64,000 bases of DNA from an uncultured Mycoplasmatota bacterium (lineage in GTDB: Bacteria; Bacillota_I; Bacilli_A; RF39; UBA660). Location of the stretch: NCBI GenBank assembly GCA_900547465.1, contig URHJ01000002.1:1-64000 (forward strand), given 5' to 3'. The translations under genes and the position numbers were made by a program. Below the pieces are notes generated by a model that had not been told where the DNA came from, made no database searches, and worked only from the letters and a program-made list of their open reading frames with translations. The first letter of the stretch is position 1; every line of letters begins with the position of its first letter. This document shows positions 16,780 to 25,960 of the stretch, in pieces.

Positions 16780-17142
16780 GTGTTGAATGAAGATGATAGA
16801 ATAGCTTATCTTAATAAAGAAATTCTACAGAAGAAAAGATCGATTAGAAATTTAGAATTGTTTGAGGGAACTGTTGCTACAGTGTTATCTAGTAGTATTA
16901 TAATAAGCGGTACTTTTGCTATAATAAAAAATTATCATATTGATTTTATTCAATATTTAACTCCAACACTTGTTCTTTCTGTTTTATTTGTGGGGAGTTC
17001 TCCATGTGTTTTATTGCCAACAAGAAGAGCAATGTTAAAAAAAATCAAGTATGATAAAGAGATAAAAGAGGCAATGAATGAGTTACATGGTTATGCTTTA
17101 GAAGAAGATAAAAAATTAATGTTAAAGAAAGATAAGATATGA
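16780..17142 (+). CDS. Small membrane protein (about 120 aa), function unknown
   Basis: About 120 residues: a charged N-terminus with coiled-coil tendency (DDRIAYLNKEILQKKRSIRN), two hydrophobic segments (VATVLSSSIIISGTFAII and LTPTLVLSVLFVG), and a Lys/Glu-rich C-terminus, so a two-pass membrane protein with cytosolic tails. Start choice is uncertain: GTG 16777, GTG 16780 and TTG 16783 are all in frame behind GAGGGGG (16767-16773); 16780 has the best spacing. In Bacillus the place between rpmA and obg is held by spo0B; this protein shows no Spo0B phosphotransferase features. Confidence 0.65.
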   Translation: MLNEDDRIAYLNKEILQKKRSIRNLELFEGTVATVLSSSIIISGTFAIIKNYHIDFIQYLTPTLVLSVLFVGSSPCVLLPTRRAMLKKIKYDKEIKEAMNELHGYALEEDKKLMLKKDKI

Positions 17143-17148
17143 TATAAT
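17140..17148 (+). promoter_or_regulatory. Extended -10 promoter of obg
   Basis: TGATATAAT. Its TGA is also the stop codon of the preceding gene. 25 bases before the obg ATG. Confidence 0.55.
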
Positions 17149-17173
17149 TATAAAAGATATAAGAGGTGTAAAT

Positions 17174-18457
17174 ATGTTTGTAGATGAGGTAGTAATAAAA
17201 GTAATTGCAGGAAAAGGTGGAGATGGTTGTACCGCTTTTCGTCGTGAGAAATATGTAGAAATGGGAGGACCTTATGGTGGTAATGGAGGTCATGGAGGAG
17301 ATATTATATTCATGGTTGATGAGGGACTTCATACTTTATTGGATTTAAGATATCAAAAAACTTTAAAGGCACCTAAGGGTGAAAATGGAAAAGGTAAGAA
17401 TCAACATGGTAAAGGAGCTCTTCCTTTGATAGTAAAAGTTCCACTTGGTACAGTTATTACTGATTTAGATACAGGATTTATCTTAGGTGATTTGAAGGAA
17501 AAAGATAGTAAAGTTGTAGTAGCAAAAGGTGGTCGTGGAGGTCGTGGAAACACAGCTTTTAAAACTCAAACTAATACAGCTCCTAATTTTTCTGAAAATG
17601 GAGAAGAAGGGGAAGAAAAGAACTTAAAAGTAGAGGTAAAAATGCTTGCGGATGTTGGACTAGTTGGACTTCCTAGTGTAGGGAAAAGTACAATAATTTC
17701 TTGTGTATCAAGATCTAAACCTAAGATAGCAGCTTATCATTTTACAACTCTTACTCCTAATCTTGGTGTTAGTAGATCTTCATCAGGTAAAAGTTTTGTT
17801 ATTGCTGACTTACCAGGTTTAATAGAAGGAGCTAGTAAGGGAGAAGGTTTAGGAGATAAGTTTTTACGACATATTGAGAGAACTAAAGTAATTGCACATG
17901 TTATAGATATGGCAGCTACTGAAGGTAGAGATCCGTATGAGGATTATTTACTAATAAATAAAGAATTAGAAGAATTTAATCCAAAACTATTGAAAAAACC
18001 ACAAATAATTATTGCTAATAAAATGGATGTAGATACTTTTTCAGATAATTTAGATAAATTTATAGAAAAATTAAATAATAAAGATATAAAAATATTTAAA
18101 GTAAGTGCAGCTACTAATAAGGGGTTAACTGAAGTTATTGATTCATTAGCTGAAATACTTGATAATACACCAGATGCACCATTGTTTGATGAAGATGATT
18201 TTGAGAGTCATGTATTATATAAATTTAAAAGAGAAGAACCTTATACAATTACTCATGATGAAGAAGATTTATGGACAATTAGTGGTAAAGAAATAGAAAA
18301 ATTATTCAAAATGACAAAATTTTCTTCTGAAGAAGGAATGTTACGTTTTACTAAGAAACTTAGAAGAATGGGTATTGATGATAAGCTAAGGGAGTTAGGT
18401 GCAAAAGAGGGAGACCAAGTTAGAATACTAGATTTCTATTTTGATTATAAAGATTAA
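17174..18457 (+). CDS. obg: GTPase Obg (CgtA)
   Basis: 427-residue essential GTPase of ribosome assembly and stress control. The N-terminal glycine-rich Obg fold (GGDGCTAF, GGPYGGNGGHGG, GGRGGRGN) covers about 1-158. The G domain follows: GLPSVGKST (G1), FTTLTPN (switch), DLPGLIEGA (G3), NKMD (G4), VSAAT (G5). A C-terminal OCT domain (about 345-427) is present. Typical position downstream of rplU-rpmA. RBS AAGAGGTG. Confidence 0.97.
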   Translation: MFVDEVVIKVIAGKGGDGCTAFRREKYVEMGGPYGGNGGHGGDIIFMVDEGLHTLLDLRYQKTLKAPKGENGKGKNQHGKGALPLIVKVPLGTVITDLDTGFILGDLKEKDSKVVVAKGGRGGRGNTAFKTQTNTAPNFSENGEEGEEKNLKVEVKMLADVGLVGLPSVGKSTIISCVSRSKPKIAAYHFTTLTPNLGVSRSSSGKSFVIADLPGLIEGASKGEGLGDKFLRHIERTKVIAHVIDMAATEGRDPYEDYLLINKELEEFNPKLLKKPQIIIANKMDVDTFSDNLDKFIEKLNNKDIKIFKVSAATNKGLTEVIDSLAEILDNTPDAPLFDEDDFESHVLYKFKREEPYTITHDEEDLWTISGKEIEKLFKMTKFSSEEGMLRFTKKLRRMGIDDKLRELGAKEGDQVRILDFYFDYKD

Positions 18458-18472
18458 TTAGGGGTGAATTAG

Positions 18473-19171
18473 TTGTTAACGATATGTACTTTTAATATAA
18501 AAAATAATTATAGAGATTACCAATCTGATAAAGCAGATAAGATTATAGAGTTTATAAATCAAAATAAGATAGATTATTTGTGTCTTCAGGAGGTTTTTAC
18601 AAAGTGTAGGCGAGACTTACAAAAAAATTTACGTGGTACTAAATATAAAATCTATGGAAAGTATAGATTTAGTTTACCTATATTTACTCCTATAAATGAG
18701 GCTGTCTCCATTATTACAAAAGAAAAAGTATTATATAATAGGACATATCATTTACCATTCTTACCATCAGGGTTAAAAAGAGTTGTTACTAAGATTGTAA
18801 CAAAAACTGATGATTTAGGTTGTGTTACGATTTTAAATACACATCTTGATTATATGTTTGATTTTGTAAAGAAAAGACAATTGAAAAAGATAATTAAATT
18901 AATAGAAACAGAAAAAAATCCAGTAATCTTAACAGGAGACTTTAACTTAAAAATAAATAATCCAATTTTTAAAGAGTTTATAAATAAACTAAATAATCTT
19001 GGATTAAAAAGAGTAGATATTCATGAGAAAACACTAAAACAATCTAGATACAATAGGTCTATAGATCATATCTTTATTCCTGATGATTACGATGTAGAGT
19101 TATTAGAAGTAATCAAAGATTTGGATATTAGTGATCATTATCCTGTTTTATTAAAAGTATCTAAAAAATAG
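18473..19171 (+). CDS. Endonuclease/exonuclease/phosphatase (EEP) family protein
   Basis: 232-residue EEP-fold metal-dependent phosphodiesterase. Motifs run in order: CTFNIKNN (first Asn), LCLQEVF (Mg2+ Glu), ILTGDFNL (catalytic Asp and Asn), SIDHIFI and SDHYPV (final Asp-His pair). Relatives hydrolyse phosphodiester bonds in DNA, phosphoinositides or sphingomyelin; the substrate cannot be fixed. It starts with TTG (18473) six bases after AGGGGTG; no signal peptide, so cytosolic. It lies between obg and a YfhO-type membrane protein, the latter 8 bases downstream. Confidence 0.85.
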   Translation: MLTICTFNIKNNYRDYQSDKADKIIEFINQNKIDYLCLQEVFTKCRRDLQKNLRGTKYKIYGKYRFSLPIFTPINEAVSIITKEKVLYNRTYHLPFLPSGLKRVVTKIVTKTDDLGCVTILNTHLDYMFDFVKKRQLKKIIKLIETEKNPVILTGDFNLKINNPIFKEFINKLNNLGLKRVDIHEKTLKQSRYNRSIDHIFIPDDYDVELLEVIKDLDISDHYPVLLKVSKK

Positions 19172-19179
19172 GTGGTTGT

Positions 19180-21675
19180 ATGAAAAAGTTAAAAAAAATA
19201 GATAAGAATTATTTATTAATAATAGTTTTTGGACTGTTGGCTTTATATTTAGTTGTACCAGAAAACTATATTTTTGGTTCTAATACGGATTGGGTAAGTC
19301 AACATATAGTGTTTCCTGATTATTTCAGAAAATTATTTTATTCTACTAAAAATTTATTTCCTAATTTAGCTTTATCAATAGGTGCTGGTCAAAATATTTA
19401 TAATTTTTCATATTATGGACTTCTTAGTCCTTGGTTATTATTATCATATTTATTTCCATTTATTAGTATGAAAAATTATATAATTATTTTAAACAGTGTT
19501 ATTTATTGTTTATTTGGTGTTTTATTATATAAATTTCTTAAGCCAAAATATAAAGAAAATATTAGTTTGGCAGTAACTATTTTAACGATGTGTGCGGCAC
19601 CAATACTTTTTCATTTACATAGACATTTTATGTTTGTTAACTATTTACCATTTTTAATACTAGGACTTATTGGTGTAGATAGATATTTTGAATCTGGTAA
19701 AAGATATATAATATCTATTAGTATATTTTTAATAATTATGACTAGTTATTATTTTAGTGTTTTTGGAATAGGGGTTATTTGTATTTATGGTTTGTATAAG
19801 TATTTAGAAAGTACTGAAATAATAAAGTTTAAGATTCTAATAAAAGAAATGATAAAATTTTTGATTCCTGTTTTTATAGGTATTTTATTAAGCTCTTTAT
19901 TATTATTCCCTACTATCTATGTATTAAAAACAGGTAGAGCTGAAGTTTCTAAAACTATATCTTTAGCTAATTATTTTATACCACATTTTGGTGTTGAATT
20001 CTTTTTATATAGTAATTATGGACTTGGACTTACATCTATTGCGATGATAGGATTGTTTTCATTTATCTGTTCAGGAAAAAAAGAAAAGAAATGTTTAGGC
20101 ATTTTACTTTTATTGATTTTAACAGTACCGTTATTTATCTATTTATTAAACGGTAATCTATATTATAGGGGAAAGGTTTTAATACCAGCAATACCATTAT
20201 TTTCAATTATAATAGCTGATTTATTAACAAATATAGTGGAGAAAAAAATAGAAATAAAGAAATTATTATTTATTTCAACTTTATGTGTTTTAGTATCTTT
20301 ACTATCTTTATATTTTAATATCGTATTCTATATAGAAATAGTATGTATGATTTTAATTATTTATTTTTATTATAAGGAATACACTAATAAAAAAATGTTA
20401 ATACTAGTAATTATGATACCGGCATTAATTACAGTATATGTTTCTAATGCTTTTGAAAATTATGTTTTTTCTTCTACTAAAGGTAGAGATCAAAAAACTA
20501 GTGCTGATATAGAGAAAGTATTAAAAAAAGAAAAGAATTTGGTAAGGTTTAATAATTTAGATGATACCTTGTCTAATGTTAATGAAGTATATATTACTAA
20601 GTATAATCAAGATTCATTATATTCTTCTGTATCTAATCCGTTATATAAAAACTTTTATACTAAGGTTTTTAAAAATGCTCTTTCCTATAGAAATAACTTA
20701 GTTTTAGCTCAAAATAACGATATTTTATTTCAAACTTTTATGGGAGTTAAGTATATATATTCAAAGGAAGGAGTTCCAATTGGTTATACAAAAATAGCTG
20801 ATAATATTTATAAAAATAATAATGTCCTACCTGTTTTTTATGGTACAGATGACTTGACTAGTAAAAAAGTATTTAATCGTTTGAATTATCCATATAATAT
20901 TGGTACACTTTTAAATAGTGTTGTTGTAGATGGAAAATCAACTAAAGATGCGACTAATACTATAGAAGAGATTCCTCTTGATTATAATGTAGAAAAAGAA
21001 GAGGGAGTAAAAGTCTCTAGGAATGATAAATATATTAAAGTTAAAAGTAAGGGAAATGGACGAATAGTACTTAATACTAATCAAAAGCTTGATGAAGAGA
21101 TTTTGATAATTCAATTTAAATTGAAAGATACTCCTGATTGTAAGAAGGGTGATGCTAGAATTACAATTAATGGAATTAGTAATACGTTAACTTGCAAACA
21201 ATGGATATATAAAAATAATAATAAAGTATTTAACTATGTTATATCATCAAATAAAGATTTAAGTAAGTTAGAGATTTTGTTTGATAAGGGAGTTTATAAA
21301 ATAAAAAATATTAAAGCCTATGAATTAAAATATTCAGATATTGAGGGTAGAAAAAAATCTCTTTCAAAGTTTAATTTAAATCAATCTAAAACTATTGGTG
21401 ATACTATTACTGGTAGTATTGATATGAAAGATGATGGGTATTTTGTAACAAGTATTCCATATGATAAAGGATTCAATGTCTTTGTTGATGGTAAGAGTGT
21501 AAAAAAAGAAATAGTAAACACAGCATTTTTAGGATTTAAATTAGATAAGGGTTATCACAAGATAAAAATAGTTTATCATTCTCCTTTATTTAGAGAGGGT
21601 AGTATTATTTCAATAATAGGATTAATTTTACTATTTATAGAAATATTTATTGATTTAAAAAAGAAAAGGACTTAG
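19180..21675 (+). CDS. YfhO-family multi-pass membrane protein (putative glycosyltransferase)
   Basis: 831 residues. The N-terminal 430 residues contain about a dozen hydrophobic helices with the family signature near the start (GSNTDWVSQHIVFPDYFRK, then GAGQNIYNFSYYGLLSPWLL). There follows an extracytoplasmic beta-rich region (about 430-800) and a final helix with a positively charged end (LIEIFIDLKKKR). YfhO proteins are GT-C-like glycosyltransferases linked in some Firmicutes to lipoteichoic acid glycosylation; the specific product here is unknown. The stop codon overlaps that of the convergent next gene. Confidence 0.85.
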   Translation: MKKLKKIDKNYLLIIVFGLLALYLVVPENYIFGSNTDWVSQHIVFPDYFRKLFYSTKNLFPNLALSIGAGQNIYNFSYYGLLSPWLLLSYLFPFISMKNYIIILNSVIYCLFGVLLYKFLKPKYKENISLAVTILTMCAAPILFHLHRHFMFVNYLPFLILGLIGVDRYFESGKRYIISISIFLIIMTSYYFSVFGIGVICIYGLYKYLESTEIIKFKILIKEMIKFLIPVFIGILLSSLLLFPTIYVLKTGRAEVSKTISLANYFIPHFGVEFFLYSNYGLGLTSIAMIGLFSFICSGKKEKKCLGILLLLILTVPLFIYLLNGNLYYRGKVLIPAIPLFSIIIADLLTNIVEKKIEIKKLLFISTLCVLVSLLSLYFNIVFYIEIVCMILIIYFYYKEYTNKKMLILVIMIPALITVYVSNAFENYVFSSTKGRDQKTSADIEKVLKKEKNLVRFNNLDDTLSNVNEVYITKYNQDSLYSSVSNPLYKNFYTKVFKNALSYRNNLVLAQNNDILFQTFMGVKYIYSKEGVPIGYTKIADNIYKNNNVLPVFYGTDDLTSKKVFNRLNYPYNIGTLLNSVVVDGKSTKDATNTIEEIPLDYNVEKEEGVKVSRNDKYIKVKSKGNGRIVLNTNQKLDEEILIIQFKLKDTPDCKKGDARITINGISNTLTCKQWIYKNNNKVFNYVISSNKDLSKLEILFDKGVYKIKNIKAYELKYSDIEGRKKSLSKFNLNQSKTIGDTITGSIDMKDDGYFVTSIPYDKGFNVFVDGKSVKKEIVNTAFLGFKLDKGYHKIKIVYHSPLFREGSIISIIGLILLFIEIFIDLKKKRT

Positions 21676-22007
21676 TTCTTTTCTTTTGGTTTACTTATCT
21701 TTAATATTTGGTTTATTTCTAAATCTTTGGTTGTTTCTAATGGTAAAAAATAAACATATTTAACATTAAATTTGGGAAATATTAGTTTCTCAGTTTTACA
21801 ATTTGGATATATATAAAGTACTTTATTATTTTCATCAGTCATTATGATATCAACTCTTTGAAACAAAAAATATGTATTGGCATAATGAGATTTAAAACGG
21901 TAGGCATCCTTTATTGGCTCTAGGACAAATTTTATACCTTTTAATTTTTCAAAAAAATTATTCTTTTCTACTATGTTTAGTTTTTTCTTATTAATAATTA
22001 ATTTCAT
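21672..22007 (-). CDS. DUF192-like small protein
   Basis: 111 residues with no signal peptide. The spacing of NNFFEKLKGIKFV, FLFQRVDIIMTDENNKVLYIYPN and a late YFLPLETTKDLE block resembles DUF192 proteins (FxxRxxGLMF, then FMFxxIDVxFLDxxxxV, then LELP). Similarity is by pattern only. The gene converges on the YfhO gene, overlapping its stop by four bases with no room for a terminator. It diverges from an AraC-type regulator 149 bp away. Confidence 0.5.
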   Translation of the reverse strand: MKLIINKKKLNIVEKNNFFEKLKGIKFVLEPIKDAYRFKSHYANTYFLFQRVDIIMTDENNKVLYIYPNCKTEKLIFPKFNVKYVYFLPLETTKDLEINQILKISKPKEKN

Positions 22008-22119
22008 AAAATCACCAACTTTATTTAATTAATTTTATCATAAAAGTTGAAAAAAGTGAATTAAAGAGATTAATCAGTACAGTTCTTAAAATAATGTCAT
22101 ATGAAATATTTGATTTTAA

Positions 22120-22128
22120 TGATATAAT
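22120..22128 (+). promoter_or_regulatory. Extended -10 promoter of the AraC-type regulator
   Basis: TGATATAAT, 28 bases before the ATG at 22157. An in-frame upstream ATG (22097 region) lies before this promoter, which supports the later start. Confidence 0.55.
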
Positions 22129-22156
22129 AATTATTAACTTGTTAGAGGTGGGATTA

Positions 22157-22948
22157 ATGAATTTTGATTGCTTAAATGAAATGATTAAATATATAGAAGA
22201 TAATCTTGATTCGCAAATAGATTTTAATAAATTGAGTAAAATAACTAATATAAATCTATTTATTCTTGAACGTATTTTTATGTTTTTAACCGATATGACA
22301 ATTAATGAATATATAAAAAAGAGAAGGCTAAGTAAAGCTTTTGAAGAAATTAGAAATACTAACTGTAAAATAATTGATATTGCATTTAAATACCAATATA
22401 ATTCTGCTTCATCGTTTAATAGAGCATTCAAAAATCTATTTAATATGACACCTACTGAATGTAGAAAGAGTACATGTAATTATAAGGTAATTCCTATAGA
22501 GTATTTTGAAAATAATCAAGAAAGATATGATTTTGATTATGAAATAAAAAAGGTTCCACATACCATTTTATATTGTTATCATGTTACATCAGATACTCAT
22601 TCTGATTTGTTATATAAAATTAAGCAATTATACATAAAAACCAAAAATAATGGTTATTATAAGAAGTTTAATGCTGCTGGAATGTATGGTATATTTTTTT
22701 ATGATGGGGAATTATATCATTATTATTTAGGAACTTCTAAATGTTTCTCGGATTTAGAAAAATATGAAATCAAAGAAGAAAAATTTGCTGTATTTAAATT
22801 TTTATCAAGGCAACAAAAAGAAATAGTAAGATTTGAGGGGAAAATAAATTCACAATGGATACCATCAACAAACTATAATGCTAAAACTGATTTAAAAGTT
22901 GAATTATATAAAGAAGGATATTGTTATATATATTTACCAATAGAATAA
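22157..22948 (+). CDS. AraC-family regulator with GyrI-like effector domain
   Basis: 263 residues. The N-terminal AraC DNA-binding domain has two helix-turn-helix units (FNKLSKITNINLFILERIF; IIDIAFKYQYNSASSFNRAFK, ending MTPTECRK). Residues about 115-263 resemble the GyrI/SoxS-Rob type ligand-binding beta-barrel (ENNQERYDFDYEIKKVPHTI, a long central part, KVELYKEGYCYIYLPIE). This order is typical of regulators sensing small, often toxic, molecules. An ABC exporter starts 76 bp downstream in the same direction and is the likely target. Start: GAGGTGGG before the ATG at 22157. Confidence 0.85.
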   Translation: MNFDCLNEMIKYIEDNLDSQIDFNKLSKITNINLFILERIFMFLTDMTINEYIKKRRLSKAFEEIRNTNCKIIDIAFKYQYNSASSFNRAFKNLFNMTPTECRKSTCNYKVIPIEYFENNQERYDFDYEIKKVPHTILYCYHVTSDTHSDLLYKIKQLYIKTKNNGYYKKFNAAGMYGIFFYDGELYHYYLGTSKCFSDLEKYEIKEEKFAVFKFLSRQQKEIVRFEGKINSQWIPSTNYNAKTDLKVELYKEGYCYIYLPIE

Positions 22949-23024
22949 TAGTCTTAACAAATTTAATATTAAAATTGTAAAGAAATTTATCAGATATTAA
23001 TCTACAATTATATCGGTGATATAT

Positions 23025-24743
23025 ATGATTAATAGAAATATTAAAATTGCAAAAGATTATTTTTCTTTGGTAAAATTTAAGGATAAGTATTTAATATCTT
23101 TCATAATAATTGATTTGATAAATGTTTTAATTAGTCTTTTGATTCCATTATTAATATCTTTTATTGTAGAAAGTGCTACTAATAAATTGTATAATATGTC
23201 ATTTATTTATGTTATCATGTTAGGAGTTGTCTTTCTAGTAAATAAAATGGGTTCTTATTGTGCTAATTGGTGTTATGCTAATTTTTTTAAAAATACTTAT
23301 GTTTTTGTACATCAAAAATTAGTAGATAGTATTTATAATTTTGATGAAGAATATTCTAAGAAAATTTCAATTGGTAAAATTATAAATTCATCTAATACAG
23401 ATATTATTAATATTGCTGAAGTACCATCTTTTATGATTGAGTTATTTATAGAGTTAATTAGATTATTAGTTGTATATATTGTATTTTTTAGGCAAAATAT
23501 TTTGGTAGGATTGTATGTAATTTTTATAGATTGTACATATTATTTTTATGCTAAAAAATGTAATAATAAAAATACTCACTATTTAAAGAAGCAGATTAAA
23601 TATGCTGATAAAATGTCAGGAATGTTATCTCAAATTTTGATAGGTCTTAAAGATATTAAAAGTTTTGGCATTGGAAGAAAGTTAAATAATAAATTAGATG
23701 GATATAGAAAAAGATGGCAAGAAAACTATTTTCTTAAAAGAAAATATTATTTTACAAGAAAAACCTTGGTAAGTTTAATAATTGATTTTGGGAAGATAGT
23801 CTTATATTCTATTATGCTAATTTTTCTTATTAAAGGTAAATTACAAATAGCTATGTTTTTACTACTAATTTCATATTATGATAAGACAAAGGAATCGATA
23901 AATGACATAATGGAGTTTGACGTATCTATTATGGAAGAAGCTGTTTCATTATATAGGATAAATCAGATAATTAGTTATGGAACAAAATCTTTAAAGTTAG
24001 ATGGTGTGATTCATAACGATGATATTTTTGGGCTTGTTGAATTTAATAATGTGTCTTTTAAGTATAATAAAGTGCCAATATTAAAAAATGTGTCTTTTGT
24101 TGTAAAACCAAATGAGTTAACAGCAATCGTCGGTAAAACAGGCTCTGGAAAAACTACAATATTTAATCTTCTTTTGAGAATGTATAGGGTAGGAAAAGGG
24201 CAAATTTTAATAGATAAGTTAGATATTTATGATTATTCCAAAGATGTTTTTAATTCAAATATTAGCATAGTTAATCAAAAGACCTTTATATTTAATATGA
24301 GTATAAGAGCTAATTTATCATTAATTGATTCCAACAAGAAACGGCAAATTGATGCTTGCAAAAGGGTGGGTATTCATGATTTTATAATGTCTTTGCCAGA
24401 TGGGTATAGTACTATTTTGAAAGATGATGCTACTAATATGAGTGGTGGACAAAAACAATTATTGTCACTAGCTAGAGCACTTCTTACTTCATCTGAAATA
24501 ATACTTTTAGATGAAGTTACATCATCATTGGATCCACGTACAACTGATAAAATTATAAAACTTTTAGATGATTTAAAAACTGATCATACAATTATTATCA
24601 TTACTCATAATAAAGACTTGATGCGTAAAGCTGATAAACTTATTGTTTTGAATAATGGTAAAGTTGAATGTATTGGGAAGAATGATGATTTAATAAAAAC
24701 AAATAATTTTTATAAACAACTAGTAATAAAAAATAGTGATTAA
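23025..24743 (+). CDS. ABC exporter, fused membrane and ATPase domains
   Basis: 572-residue half-transporter. Residues 1 to about 310 form a six-helix exporter membrane domain; about 335-565 the ATPase, with Walker A GKTGSGKTTI, Q-loop (IVNQKTFIF), signature MSGGQKQ, Walker B IILLDEVTSSLD and switch His in IITHN. It presumably acts as a homodimer exporting a drug, lipid or peptide; no peptidase C39 domain is present. Start ATG 23025 behind CGGTGA; an in-frame GTG at 23016 is less likely. It follows the AraC/GyrI-like regulator and no partner half-transporter is adjacent. Confidence 0.9.
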   Translation: MINRNIKIAKDYFSLVKFKDKYLISFIIIDLINVLISLLIPLLISFIVESATNKLYNMSFIYVIMLGVVFLVNKMGSYCANWCYANFFKNTYVFVHQKLVDSIYNFDEEYSKKISIGKIINSSNTDIINIAEVPSFMIELFIELIRLLVVYIVFFRQNILVGLYVIFIDCTYYFYAKKCNNKNTHYLKKQIKYADKMSGMLSQILIGLKDIKSFGIGRKLNNKLDGYRKRWQENYFLKRKYYFTRKTLVSLIIDFGKIVLYSIMLIFLIKGKLQIAMFLLLISYYDKTKESINDIMEFDVSIMEEAVSLYRINQIISYGTKSLKLDGVIHNDDIFGLVEFNNVSFKYNKVPILKNVSFVVKPNELTAIVGKTGSGKTTIFNLLLRMYRVGKGQILIDKLDIYDYSKDVFNSNISIVNQKTFIFNMSIRANLSLIDSNKKRQIDACKRVGIHDFIMSLPDGYSTILKDDATNMSGGQKQLLSLARALLTSSEIILLDEVTSSLDPRTTDKIIKLLDDLKTDHTIIIITHNKDLMRKADKLIVLNNGKVECIGKNDDLIKTNNFYKQLVIKNSD

Positions 24744-24975
24744 TTGGTGAAGTGTTGGTTAAAATTAATATGAAATGAAATTTTTTATTTTTCGTATTTA
24801 TTGCCTTTTTTATAATACAGAGCATTATAAAAAATAAGAATATTTAATTAATTGATAACAAACAAAGATAAGCTTTATTTGTATTACTTATTATAATCAG
24901 ACTTAATTCCGTTATTTTATTAAAACGGACTTCCAAATGAAAACTCACGATTGAATAAAAAACATATAAAAACTA

Positions 24976-25004
24976 TTGCACAATCAAAAAAAGTATGCTA
25001 TTAT
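24976..25004 (+). promoter_or_regulatory. Promoter of the tRNA pair
   Basis: TTGCAC, 17-base spacer, TATTAT, with TGC directly upstream (extended -10). The first tRNA begins 11 bases later. The 230 bases before it (24744-24975) hold no ORF or clear terminator that I can see, only a weak hairpin CCGTT / AACGG near 24909-24929. Confidence 0.65.
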
Positions 25005-25015
25005 TAAATAGCAAT

Positions 25016-25092
25016 GGACCCTTAGCTCAGTTGGTTAGAGCATCCGGCTCATAACCGGGCGGTCACTGGTTCGAGTCCAGTAGGGTCCACCA
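25016..25092 (+). tRNA. tRNA with CAT anticodon, probably tRNA-Ile2 (lysidine-modified)
   Basis: 77 bases including an encoded CCA. Acceptor GGACCCT / AGGGTCC, D-arm GCTC...GAGC, anticodon loop CTCATAA, T-arm ACTGG TTCGAGT CCAGT. A CAT anticodon can mean initiator Met, elongator Met or Ile2. The first pair G-C excludes the initiator. The acceptor and T-arm resemble the Ile2 species (GGnCCCTTAGCTCAG, AGGGnCCACCA) more than elongator Met, so C34 would be modified to lysidine by TilS. Confidence 0.9.
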
Positions 25093-25098
25093 TCTAAT

Positions 25099-25183
25099 GC
25101 GGGTATGGCGGAATTGGCAGACGCGCTAGACTTAGGATCTAGTGCCGCAAGGCTTGCAGGTTCAACTCCTGTTACCCGCACCA
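25099..25183 (+). tRNA. tRNA-Leu (TAG anticodon)
   Basis: 85 bases with encoded CCA. Acceptor GCGGGTA / TACCCGC, anticodon loop CTTAGGA (TAG, reads CUN), and a long variable arm (TGCCGCAAGGCT) as expected for a class II tRNA. Six bases after the first tRNA, same transcript. Confidence 0.95.
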
Positions 25184-25222
25184 CTAGTTAATTATTCGAT
25201 TTGTTCGAATTTTAAATATACT

Positions 25223-25249
25223 TCAGTCAGAGATATGACTGATTTTTTT
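25223..25249 (+). terminator. Terminator after the tRNA pair
   Basis: 7-bp stem TCAGTCA / TGACTGA with loop GAGATA and seven T. Confidence 0.85.
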
Positions 25250-25343
25250 ATTAATAAATATTATTGGTGGAATAGATGAATAATTAAATTATTGGGTAAT
25301 TAATATAGGTACTTATTCATAGATTTTATAGAGGAGGAATTTT

Positions 25344-25955
25344 ATGTATGAATTAGCGCCTTTACCGTATTTGTATCAAGACTTAGAGCCATATATTGAT
25401 ACACATACTATGGGACTTCATTATTTAAAACATCAAAAAAATTATCTTGATAAATTGAATTCTTTGTTGAGGAAAAATCATTATGATTATAGATATAAAA
25501 TAGAAGAGATTTTATATCATATTCAGGAATTTCCTAGACAAGATCAGGCTGATATTTTATTTAATTTAGGTGGAGTTATTAATCATGATCTTTATTGGAA
25601 GAGTATTTCATCACCAAAAAATGTTAGAAAATCAAATAAGTTAACAGAAGCAATTAATCAACAATTTGGTGGTTTAGCTAACTTTTTTGAAGAATTTAAG
25701 AAAAAAGCTTTAGAGTTAAAGGGTTCAGGTTATACTTTTTTGGTTATGAAAAATAATGGTCAGTTAGATATAGTTAATATGCCTAATCAAGAAACTCCCT
25801 TAATGTATGGGATGATACCTCTTTTTGTGATAGATTTATGGGAACATGCATATTATCTAAATTATAAAAATAATAAATCAGAGTATATTGATAATTTTAT
25901 AGAAATTGCTGATTTATCTAACGCAAATAATATTTATAATAATATAGTTAAATAG
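25344..25955 (+). CDS. sodA: Superoxide dismutase, Fe/Mn type
   Basis: 203-residue Fe/Mn superoxide dismutase converting superoxide to hydrogen peroxide and oxygen in the cytosol. All four metal ligands are present: His26 (TMGLHYLKH), His81 (NHDLYW), Asp164 and His168 (VIDLWEHAYYLNY). The N-terminal start YELAPLPYLYQDLEP is typical. Some second-shell aromatics are changed (SGYTFLVM where SGWAWL is common), so metal preference cannot be called. Strong RBS GAGGAGG. Monocistronic between terminators. Confidence 0.9.
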   Translation: MYELAPLPYLYQDLEPYIDTHTMGLHYLKHQKNYLDKLNSLLRKNHYDYRYKIEEILYHIQEFPRQDQADILFNLGGVINHDLYWKSISSPKNVRKSNKLTEAINQQFGGLANFFEEFKKKALELKGSGYTFLVMKNNGQLDIVNMPNQETPLMYGMIPLFVIDLWEHAYYLNYKNNKSEYIDNFIEIADLSNANNIYNNIVK

Positions 25956-25960
25956 TTTTT

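Noticed and set aside
17045..17332. Minus-strand ORF overlapping obg
   Set aside because: Ser/Thr/Tyr-rich nonsense composition, antisense to the Obg glycine-rich domain.
24744..24975. Small RNA or riboswitch upstream of the tRNAs
   Set aside because: Only one weak hairpin (CCGTT/AACGG) without T run; nothing recognisable.
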